From positions 558,001 to 622,000 of the forward strand of contig NZ_JANZNR010000001.1 of the NCBI RefSeq assembly GCF_025153525.1: DNA of 64,000 bases. The letters run 5' to 3'. The notes beneath the pieces were generated by a model. That model was given only the letters and a program-made list of their open reading frames with translations. It made no database searches and was not told the origin of the DNA. How positions within the stretch are numbered: position 1 is the first letter of the stretch; each line of letters starts with the position of its first letter. Of the stretch, positions 56,774 to 64,000 are shown in pieces. Origin of the DNA: Psychroserpens sp. SPM9. GTDB taxonomy: Bacteria; Bacteroidota; Bacteroidia; Flavobacteriales; Flavobacteriaceae. The translations under genes were made by a program, and so were the position numbers.

Positions 56774-58312
56774 ATGGCAAACGACGATCAATTTAAAAAA
56801 GTAATCTCTCACGCAAAAGAGTATGGTTACGTGTTCCAGAGTAGTGAAATCTATGACGGACTTAGCGCAGTGTATGATTATGCACAAAACGGAGCAGAGC
56901 TCAAGAAAAACATTCGTGACTACTGGTGGAAAGCCATGGTGCAAATGAATGATAATATTGTAGGAATTGATGCTGCAATTTTTATGCATCCAACCACTTG
57001 GAAAGCTTCTGGCCACGTTGATGCCTTTAACGATCCATTAATTGATAATAAAGATTCCAAAAAGCGCTATCGTGCCGATGTTTTAGTGGAGGATTACTGT
57101 GCTAAAATTGAAAATAAAATTGAAAAAGAAGTCAAAAAAGCTGAAAAACGCTTTGGAGAGGCTTTTAATAAAGAAGAATTTATATCAACCAACGGAAGAG
57201 TATTAGGCTATCAAGAAAAAATTGATACGATTCTAAAACGCTTAGGCCAATCGCTAGAAAAAGAAGACTTAGCCGATGTAAAAGCGCTTATTGAAGAATT
57301 AGAAATAGCAGATCCACTTACAGGGTCTCGAAACTGGACCGACGTCAAACAATTTAATTTGATGTTTGGAACTAAGCTTGGAGCGAGTGCCGATAGTGCT
57401 ATGGACTTATACTTACGTCCGGAAACGGCTCAAGGTATTTTTGTGAACTTCTTAAACGTTCAAAAAACAGGACGTATGAAAATTCCTTTTGGAATTGCAC
57501 AAACAGGAAAAGCGTTTAGAAATGAAATTGTTGCCAGACAGTTTATTTTTAGAATGCGTGAGTTTGAACAAATGGAAATGCAATTCTTTATCAAGCCAGG
57601 AACTCAAAAAGAATGGTTTAATCATTGGAAAGAAACTCGATTAAAATGGCATTTATCACTTGGGATGGGCCAAGATAATTACCGTTTTCACGATCATGAA
57701 AAACTAGCGCATTATGCTGATGCTGCGACTGATATTGAATTTAAATTTCCGTTCGGATTTAAAGAACTCGAAGGAATTCATTCCCGAACCGATTTCGATT
57801 TAAAACAACACGAAGAATTTTCTGGTAAAAAACTGCAATACTTCGACCACGAAGACAATGCCAATTATACACCTTATGTATTAGAAACGTCTATTGGTTT
57901 AGACCGAATGTTCTTGGCTGTGTTTTCTAATGCCTTAGAAGACGAAACGCTTGACGACGGAAGTGTGAGAACTGTTTTAAAATTACCTGCTGTATTAGCA
58001 CCAACAAAAGCAGCTGTTTTACCATTGGTTAAAAAAGATGGCTTACCTGAAATTGCCAAAACTATCATTGATGACCTAAAATGGGATTTCAATGTAGCTT
58101 ATGATGAAAAAGATGCTGTAGGAAGACGTTACAGACGCCAAGATGCCAACGGAACACCATTTTGTATCACTGTTGATCACGATACCTTAGAAGATAACAC
58201 AGTTACCATTCGTCATCGAGACACGATGGAACAACAACGTGTTAAGATTGAGGATTTACGAGACATCATTAAAAAAGAAGTGGATGTAAAAGAATGGTTA
58301 CAAAAAATGTAA
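56774..58312 (+). CDS. glyS: Glycine--tRNA ligase (dimeric, eukaryote-like type)
   Basis: A 512-residue class II synthetase of the alpha2 type, not the alpha2beta2 type of E. coli. The N-terminal FKKVISHAKEYGYVFQSSEI and YGAELKKNIRDYWW-like stretch, motif 2 in FRNEIVARQFIFRMREFEQM near residue 255 and the motif 3 GLDRMFLAVFS near residue 375 are diagnostic; a C-terminal anticodon-binding domain (LPAVLAPTKAAVLPLVKKDG) follows. The start codon is 4 nt after a -7 element. A barrel protein gene follows after 3 nt. Confidence 0.97.
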   Translation: MANDDQFKKVISHAKEYGYVFQSSEIYDGLSAVYDYAQNGAELKKNIRDYWWKAMVQMNDNIVGIDAAIFMHPTTWKASGHVDAFNDPLIDNKDSKKRYRADVLVEDYCAKIENKIEKEVKKAEKRFGEAFNKEEFISTNGRVLGYQEKIDTILKRLGQSLEKEDLADVKALIEELEIADPLTGSRNWTDVKQFNLMFGTKLGASADSAMDLYLRPETAQGIFVNFLNVQKTGRMKIPFGIAQTGKAFRNEIVARQFIFRMREFEQMEMQFFIKPGTQKEWFNHWKETRLKWHLSLGMGQDNYRFHDHEKLAHYADAATDIEFKFPFGFKELEGIHSRTDFDLKQHEEFSGKKLQYFDHEDNANYTPYVLETSIGLDRMFLAVFSNALEDETLDDGSVRTVLKLPAVLAPTKAAVLPLVKKDGLPEIAKTIIDDLKWDFNVAYDEKDAVGRRYRRQDANGTPFCITVDHDTLEDNTVTIRHRDTMEQQRVKIEDLRDIIKKEVDVKEWLQKM

Positions 58313-58315
58313 GCA

Positions 58316-58885
58316 ATGAAAACAGTCGTAATTTGTGTTTTATATCTTCTCAGTTTTAATACCATTTATGCGCAACAGAAGGATGCAAGTGTAGAAAAAT
58401 CTGTTTTTGGTGTACAAACCGGACTCTTAGGAATTTGGGCGAACAACGAATCAAGGTTAAGCAACAGTATCGTTTTACGAACCGAGCTAGGTATGGACGC
58501 TGGCATTTTTGGAAATGACATCTATAACTCTTCAGGTTATATTTTAGGTTTTGTTATAACAGCTGAGCCTCGATGGTATTATAATTTGAATCGCAGACAG
58601 AATAAATCGAAACGAATTGATGGTAATAGTGGTAATTTTATTTCACTTAAAACCAGTTATCATCCGGATTGGTTTTATTTTTCTAGTGATGACAACGTCA
58701 AATTAATAGCCGATATCTCAATCATTCCTACTTACGGCATTCGTAGAAATATAGGAAAACACTTCAATTATGAAGCCGGTTTTGGTATTGGATATATTGA
58801 GTATTTAAATGACAATGACGTGATTATACTTAACGAAAGTGATGTTGCTGTTAACTTACATCTAAGACTAGGCTACCGATTTTAA
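58316..58885 (+). CDS. Hypothetical outer-membrane beta-barrel-like protein
   Basis: A 189-residue exported protein (signal MKTVVICVLYLLSFNTIYA). The mature chain consists of repeated amphipathic strands (GVQTGLLGIWANNES, IVLRTELGMDAGIFG, FVITAEPRWYYNLNRR) and ends in VNLHLRLGYRF, with the C-terminal Phe typical of barrels. No family recognised. It follows glyS by 3 nt and overlaps the convergent large outer-membrane gene by 4 nt. Confidence 0.75.
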   Translation: MKTVVICVLYLLSFNTIYAQQKDASVEKSVFGVQTGLLGIWANNESRLSNSIVLRTELGMDAGIFGNDIYNSSGYILGFVITAEPRWYYNLNRRQNKSKRIDGNSGNFISLKTSYHPDWFYFSSDDNVKLIADISIIPTYGIRRNIGKHFNYEAGFGIGYIEYLNDNDVIILNESDVAVNLHLRLGYRF

Positions 58886-61800
58886 AAATAAGCCTTCAGC
58901 TGAATGGTTCCTGTATGAATGGTTTTGCTCGTCTCTGTTTTTCTTCCGAAGTAATTTAAGTTTAAATCCAGAAACTTCGTTAATTTCTTTTGTGCCAGTA
59001 AGGTCCATGTAAAGTTATTTCCAGGTTGTAAGCCTTCTAAAATCTGATATGCTACAGGTGTATTGGCATTGCCTTCAAATTCATTTTTAAAGAAATTCAC
59101 TTCTCCTGTCAAAGCCAGTTTATTAGCATTATTGTACGTAAATGAGAGTCCGTAATTATTCTGCAACAACTGCTCCAAATTGCCAATCACATTATCTTTA
59201 GACGTGTATTGATAAAAGATATCAAATCGGGCATTTTCATTAAAAATATAAGATAGTTTGGGTTGAAATCTTACTTCTTCCAATTCATAATTTCTAGAGG
59301 TAAAATTCTCATTCAGACTTTCATTGGTTTCTAAACTGGTTTCCAAATTTAACAGCCAGCTTGTCGCAAATTTATGATTGAATTGCAACTGATGACTCTT
59401 AAGCTTATTTTGTAACAAGCCAATAGACAACAAGTTTCTGGTTTTGTTCGATAGAAAGGTATACGATGTGGTATAGCGCTGTTTAGACCTATTAAAAAAC
59501 AACACATTTCTAATACTTTGGTTGATTAGAAAATAGTCTTCAATGTTTAAATTTTCTTGAAGCGCTTCAAAAGGATTTAAATTAAAACCATGACCTTCTC
59601 TTAGTTTTTTACTTTCGACCAAAAATGAACTTTGATTGTAAAAATGGGACCAGAATTTCTTAGTGTTATCTTCGGAAACTGCCCATTGTTGCGGATTTAT
59701 AGTCAAGGTTTGACTGAACCTATTTTGATGGGTTTTAACAAACACCTGATTAGGTAATAAAACTCTAATATAGCTACCTTGATCGGCAAATTGAGCCACT
59801 TCAAATTCGTTGAGTTCTTGAATACCGTTTTCGTTATAATCTATCCAAGTGTAAGCACCTTGACCTGGCTCTACTTCAACATAGGTAAAATCCTGTTGCG
59901 GCAAGGTTCCCGAATTGGTTTCATAAACGGTATTCCATAACACTAAATTATTCCATAATTTCTGGTTAAAATTCAACCTAGAGTTTAACGAATTTTCATC
60001 AGCTATAGCTTCATCTTCACTTTTTAAGGTTCGGTAATTTGCATAAATCCCCAAATTGGTTGTTGCATTTTGAATGATTTTCGATTTCAGATAAAACGTA
60101 TTAGAGGAATTGACGCGTGTAACAATATTATCGCGCAAACTATCATTAACTCTATGTTTGTAACCAATTTCAACAAAAACACCAGTACTATCTCCATATC
60201 CTGTGAAGGCTTCATAGGAATTGAATCGCTGACTTAAATTAGTTAATAAATTGGTGTCACGTTCTCGCTGCTCACTATCTTCTAAAGCTATTTTGGCACC
60301 AACCCATTGCTTTTTAAAGTTGTAAGTCACACGGTTAAATGAACGAATAAAGGTTGAAGTAGATATACTGCTTTTATTATTTAAAACACTAGAATTTGTA
60401 AAAATATTAAACTGTTTAAGCTGAAGGTTTGCTAATAGATTATGACGATTTCCATTAAAATTTTCAGTGTAATTTAAATGTTCAAATTTGTAAGTCGCCA
60501 GCCCTTTTTTAGGATGAATAAGTTCAACCCCTGAAGACAATAAGGCTTGATTCCCTTGAGGATCCTCTAAGTTCCAGTCCCGATTAAATTCGGCACGATA
60601 CAAACGCTGAATCGTTTTAAAATTTTTGTGAATTATATCGGCATCAGCATAAGCATTCAGGTTCCATAAGCTATCTGTTTTAACAAGGCTTTGATGAACG
60701 CGCAGCTTTCCTGCAAATCCATCATTATTAGTATCGTCTAAATTTGAAAACAAGTTTAAATCATTTTTACTCCCAGCGAGCTCAAAATATACCGCTGTTT
60801 TTTCAGAAGGCTGATAGGTTCCGTTAACGACTGCTACTTGCAACCGTTCTGGAGCAACTAACCTGACGATAGGCTCATAATTTCCTTGAGGAATACCGTC
60901 AACAGGCGCTATATATTCAAAAATATTTTCAACAGCATTACTATTTATAAGAATATAATTGCCTTGATTGGGTCCGACAAGTGTGAATCGAACACTAAAT
61001 AAATCATCGTCCGGATTATTAGAAAACACAAATATTTCGGTACCATCTACGGTTTCCTTTTTATATAAAATTCGGTTCTCATCAAACGCCTGAGCTACAT
61101 CAGAAGGCGCTACCATTAAGGACGTATCATCACCTGCATTGGATAAAATATCGACCTGTTCAGAAGATAAATTTTGCTGTAAAGGTTGATTTTTGGCATC
61201 AGATTCTGAATACACCGACACCCCTAATTTTAATTGTTCTGTTTCATAAGTTCCGCCGCCATAAATGGTAAACCTTGAATAATTGCGCTCACTAAACTGA
61301 TAATCTACGGTGATTCGCATTTCAGAAGTGATGGGATAGGTCGAATTAAAAATGATTTCGCCAGCATTATAATCGATCACATAATCTTTGTTTTCGCCAC
61401 GTTCAATAGGAATTCCATTCACATAAACCGTTTCGCTCCCAGAAACAATCAAAACAAACAGTTCGTTATTAGGTCCTGAGAGTTTATAAGGCCCTTGATT
61501 GCCTTCTTGCGCAATAAACTGACTTGTTGTAAACTGGCCTCGCACCAAAGCACCCGAAGCAAATACATTGGTTTTTGAATCTTCGCCACCCAAATTGGCA
61601 GCCACTTGTAAACCTTGAACACGCTTGGTAAAATTCGCAAAATAACTATTGGTATTTGTTAGATCAATATCACCTGCTCTAATGTTCCAGTTGTCGCTAA
61701 ACAGTTCAATAAATACCTGATCAAATTCGTCTAAGCGTTGCGAATAGCCACTTTCTTGTAAGGGGATGTTTGCATCTTGAATGGAGGCTCGCAAGGAAAC

Positions 61801-62307
61801 CTTATCGCTTAATTTTCCGGAAATTTGCAAATCCAACTCACTATTTAATACCGAGTTCTGGTTGTTTCCAAGGGTGACACCTCTCGAAATACTTCCGGAA
61901 GTACTCAACCCACTAAAAGGAATGTAATTGTTCTGAATATTGGATTGATTCAGCTTATATAACCGCTGAAGACCATCGGTATTTTCAACAATAATCTTAT
62001 CATCCAACTGAAAATATTTCCGTGTTAAAAAATCGGGATATCGCAAATAACTAATTTCTACGGAATCGACTTCAACAGGTTTTTTAAAAGTGAGTAAAGC
62101 TTTTGCAAAATCAACATGATAATAAGAAGAATCGATCGTGGTATTATCGTTGCGTTTGAGCTTAAACCAACTGGAATTGATACTAACTGTATCAATTTTT
62201 ATGGAGTCTCTAACGGCTACTTTTTTCGTTTTATAGTTAGAGCTTTCCTCTTGCGCAACGGCACAAAAAGACAGCATCAAACAAATAAGTGAAGTAGCAA
62301 TTTTCAT
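58882..62307 (-). CDS. Large outer-membrane protein of unknown function
   Basis: A 1141-residue exported protein; signal MKIATSLICLMLSFCAVAQ. The N-terminal 350 residues look like modular beta repeats with YVNGIPIERGENKDYVIDYN and GEIIFNSTYPITSEMRITVD, patterns that recall parts of the SprA-type translocon and related large barrels. From about 360 on, long alternating strands with aromatic girdles suggest a many-stranded outer-membrane barrel, ending in LKAYF. No TonB box, plug domain or sorting domain is seen. A T9SS-related role is possible but not shown. Confidence 0.75.
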   Translation of the reverse strand: MKIATSLICLMLSFCAVAQEESSNYKTKKVAVRDSIKIDTVSINSSWFKLKRNDNTTIDSSYYHVDFAKALLTFKKPVEVDSVEISYLRYPDFLTRKYFQLDDKIIVENTDGLQRLYKLNQSNIQNNYIPFSGLSTSGSISRGVTLGNNQNSVLNSELDLQISGKLSDKVSLRASIQDANIPLQESGYSQRLDEFDQVFIELFSDNWNIRAGDIDLTNTNSYFANFTKRVQGLQVAANLGGEDSKTNVFASGALVRGQFTTSQFIAQEGNQGPYKLSGPNNELFVLIVSGSETVYVNGIPIERGENKDYVIDYNAGEIIFNSTYPITSEMRITVDYQFSERNYSRFTIYGGGTYETEQLKLGVSVYSESDAKNQPLQQNLSSEQVDILSNAGDDTSLMVAPSDVAQAFDENRILYKKETVDGTEIFVFSNNPDDDLFSVRFTLVGPNQGNYILINSNAVENIFEYIAPVDGIPQGNYEPIVRLVAPERLQVAVVNGTYQPSEKTAVYFELAGSKNDLNLFSNLDDTNNDGFAGKLRVHQSLVKTDSLWNLNAYADADIIHKNFKTIQRLYRAEFNRDWNLEDPQGNQALLSSGVELIHPKKGLATYKFEHLNYTENFNGNRHNLLANLQLKQFNIFTNSSVLNNKSSISTSTFIRSFNRVTYNFKKQWVGAKIALEDSEQRERDTNLLTNLSQRFNSYEAFTGYGDSTGVFVEIGYKHRVNDSLRDNIVTRVNSSNTFYLKSKIIQNATTNLGIYANYRTLKSEDEAIADENSLNSRLNFNQKLWNNLVLWNTVYETNSGTLPQQDFTYVEVEPGQGAYTWIDYNENGIQELNEFEVAQFADQGSYIRVLLPNQVFVKTHQNRFSQTLTINPQQWAVSEDNTKKFWSHFYNQSSFLVESKKLREGHGFNLNPFEALQENLNIEDYFLINQSIRNVLFFNRSKQRYTTSYTFLSNKTRNLLSIGLLQNKLKSHQLQFNHKFATSWLLNLETSLETNESLNENFTSRNYELEEVRFQPKLSYIFNENARFDIFYQYTSKDNVIGNLEQLLQNNYGLSFTYNNANKLALTGEVNFFKNEFEGNANTPVAYQILEGLQPGNNFTWTLLAQKKLTKFLDLNLNYFGRKTETSKTIHTGTIQLKAYF

Positions 62308-62442
62308 TCTTTATATAAACTTGTAAAGACAAAAATTATTTTATGGTTAAAATGCCCTTAAAATAATAGTGTAAAAGTACAGTATTATTTAATTTAGGCC
62401 GATAATAGGTATTTTATAAAAAACACCTAATAAATTTATATT

Positions 62443-63204
62443 ATGAAAATAGTTTCTTACAACGTTAATGGCATACGAGCCGCCATGAATAAAGGCTTTA
62501 TAGATTGGCTTAAAAGTGCAAATCCTGACGTGATTTGCCTTCAAGAAATCAAAGCGATGAAAGAACAAGTAGACATTGAAGCTATTGAAAATGCTGGCTA
62601 CATCTACAATTATTGGTTTAGTGCTCAAAAAAAAGGCTATAGTGGTGTTGCTATTTTAAGTAAGATAGAACCTAAACATGTCGAATACGGAACAGGAATT
62701 GAATCTATGGATTTTGAAGGGAGAAACCTAAGAATCGATTTTGACTCACTTTCTATTATGAGCATGTATTTACCTTCAGGAACAAACGATGCCAGATTAG
62801 CTCATAAATTTGAATATATGAATATGATTCATCAGTATTTAAATGAACTGCGTACCGAATGTCCTAATTTGATCGTTCTAGGAGACTATAATATTTGTCA
62901 CGAAGAAATTGATATTCACAACCCTAAAATGAAAGGTGTTTCAGGGTTTTTACCTGAAGAACGTGAATGGCTTGGAGATTTCATCGCTAGCGGATTTATA
63001 GATTCGTACCGCTATTTACATCCTGATAAACAAGAATTTTCATGGTGGAGTTACAGAGCAAATTCAAGAGCTAACAACAAAGGCTGGCGTTTAGATTATG
63101 CTATGGTTAGCGAACCATTACAAGAAAATATCAAACGAAGCGTTATTCTAACGGAAGCGGTTCACAGTGACCATTGTCCGATTTTAGTAGAAATAGAGCA
63201 CTAA
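62443..63204 (+). CDS. xth: Exodeoxyribonuclease III
   Basis: A 253-residue exonuclease III/AP endonuclease of the EEP superfamily, acting in base-excision repair. Asn7 in SYNVNGIRAAM, the metal-binding Glu35 in ICLQEIKAM, GDYNICHEEIDIHNP near 147 and the C-terminal HSDHCPI are all present, so the active site is complete. Single-gene unit. Confidence 0.96.
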   Translation: MKIVSYNVNGIRAAMNKGFIDWLKSANPDVICLQEIKAMKEQVDIEAIENAGYIYNYWFSAQKKGYSGVAILSKIEPKHVEYGTGIESMDFEGRNLRIDFDSLSIMSMYLPSGTNDARLAHKFEYMNMIHQYLNELRTECPNLIVLGDYNICHEEIDIHNPKMKGVSGFLPEEREWLGDFIASGFIDSYRYLHPDKQEFSWWSYRANSRANNKGWRLDYAMVSEPLQENIKRSVILTEAVHSDHCPILVEIEH

Positions 63205-63274
63205 TTAATAATCGCTCTTTTCTTAAAAAAGCAAAAAATAATTAACAAAAAAACAAACCCAAATTATAAATAAC

Positions 63275-64000
63275 ATGATTAAAAAATTGTCATTAATAGC
63301 ACTCACATTAATACTTAGCACATCTTGTGTTTCAAAAAAGATTTATACCGATTTAGAAGACAAATATGCAACTCTGAAAAAGGAAAATCGCAAACTGGCT
63401 GATAGCAATAGAGATTTAGAAACCGCATTGAATAAAGCCGAAAATGATTTGGCCAAACTCCAGAAAGATTATAAAGATACAGTAGCCAAGCGCAATGCCT
63501 TACAAAACGATTACGATGCGACTAAATCTAACTTAGACAATTTGAAAGCGTCTTACGATGCCTTAGAAAAAAACAGTAGTGCATCCATTGCAGCAAATTC
63601 GAAAAAGAACAGAGAATTATTAGCGCAATTAGAAGCCAAAGAGCAAGCCTTAGCTGCTGAAAATGCACGACTAGAACAACTCAAAAAAGAGTTAGAATCA
63701 CGTTCACAACGTGTTGCCGAATTAGAAAATGTCATCGCTTCTAAAGATGCTGCAATGACCAAATTAAAAAATGCCATTTCTAAAGCCCTAACCAATTTTG
63801 AAGGTAAGGGTTTAACCGTTGAGCAACGCAACGGTAAAGTTTATGTCTCTATGGAAAATAAGCTCCTTTTCGAATCTGGAAGCTGGGCAGTTGGATCTCA
63901 AGGAAAACAAGCCGTTAAGCAACTTGGAGAAGTTTTAGCTGTAAATCCGGAGATTGCTATCCTCATTGAAGGACATACCGATAATGTGCCTTATAAAGGA
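63275..64000 (+). CDS. OmpA-family lipoprotein, 5' part only
   Basis: The gene runs off the right edge; 242 codons are visible. Lipoprotein signal MIKKLSLIALTLILSTSC (lipobox Cys18), a long coiled coil (about 25-165, rich in K/E/L/A with many NRDLE, KAENDLAKLQ units), then the start of an OmpA-like peptidoglycan-binding domain: KLLFESGSWAVGSQGKQAVK and the signature IEGHTDN near residue 237. It would tie the outer membrane to the cell wall. The start is the only ATG with a signal peptide behind it. Confidence 0.9.
   Translation, partial: MIKKLSLIALTLILSTSCVSKKIYTDLEDKYATLKKENRKLADSNRDLETALNKAENDLAKLQKDYKDTVAKRNALQNDYDATKSNLDNLKASYDALEKNSSASIAANSKKNRELLAQLEAKEQALAAENARLEQLKKELESRSQRVAELENVIASKDAAMTKLKNAISKALTNFEGKGLTVEQRNGKVYVSMENKLLFESGSWAVGSQGKQAVKQLGEVLAVNPEIAILIEGHTDNVPYKG

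Noticed and set aside
61449-61640. Open frame inside the large outer-membrane gene
   Set aside because: Same strand but another frame; it has atypical composition and no start context, so it is a shadow.
62389-62442. Second riboswitch before xth, because CCGATAATAGG also occurs in the TPP riboswitch
   Set aside because: Only 11 bases are shared, the rest of the aptamer is missing, and the order of conserved boxes is absent.
1-64000. CRISPR array, tRNA or rRNA genes, insertion sequences
   Set aside because: No direct-repeat array, cloverleaf, rRNA segment or transposase was seen on either strand.

Overview
The window comes from the chromosome of a low-GC member of the Bacteroidota, almost certainly a marine Flavobacteriaceae species. 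The signs are secreted proteins ending in type IX secretion (T9SS) C-terminal sorting domains, a TonB-dependent receptor, many families typical of this phylum (DUF4296, DUF4271, DUF4301, DUF3098, DUF3127, S46 peptidase, geranylgeranylglyceryl phosphate synthase), almost no Shine-Dalgarno sequences, and repeated Bacteroidetes-type TAnnTTTG promoter elements. I see no rRNA, tRNA, CRISPR array, insertion sequence or prophage. The genus cannot be fixed from the sequence alone.

Layout. 1-8 kb: the end of a T9SS cargo gene, a LuxE/PaaK-like acyltransferase, tyrS, an NAD-dependent epimerase, and a minus-strand operon of glycosyltransferase, dihydroorotase and DUF4296 lipoprotein. 7-13 kb: DUF4271 and uroporphyrinogen-III synthase, convergent with pckA; then DUF423, a saccharopine dehydrogenase-like enzyme and an Lrp/AsnC regulator. 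13-19 kb is the most accessory-looking part: two T9SS proteins with matching signal peptides and sorting domains but unrelated middles, two tandem phage-tail-collar proteins, and a divergent four-gene operon (unknown protein, multi-TM protein, histidine kinase, LuxR-type regulator). 19-30 kb: Bax-inhibitor-like protein, Zn peptidase, an enlarged leuS carrying a translated palindromic repeat, ftsX, DUF3098, uppP, truB, and small envelope proteins. 30-37 kb: tag, aat, DUF3127, flavin reductase, histidine kinase, HIT protein and greA. 37-44 kb: a TonB receptor behind a TPP riboswitch, followed by a tightly overlapping operon with a thiamine-binding-like protein, a PnuC-family transporter and a NadR-like kinase. 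Together these look like a thiamine uptake locus. 44-64 kb: archaeal-type lipid synthase, phosphopantetheinyl transferase, ahcY, a caspase-like and an NlpC/P60-like protein, S46 dipeptidyl peptidase, a transaminase/omega-amidase pair, ComF, glycyl-tRNA synthetase, a large outer-membrane protein, exonuclease III, and a truncated OmpA-family lipoprotein.

Most of the window is core metabolism and translation. The observations I would follow first are these: the palindromic element read in frame inside the LeuRS editing domain; a -7 promoter motif 4-5 nt from several start codons, in two cases built from the U-tract of the preceding terminator; an orphan promoter-terminator pair that predicts a small RNA upstream of aat; a promoter-proximal terminator in the greA leader; the riboswitch-linked vitamin locus; and the tail-collar/two-component cluster.
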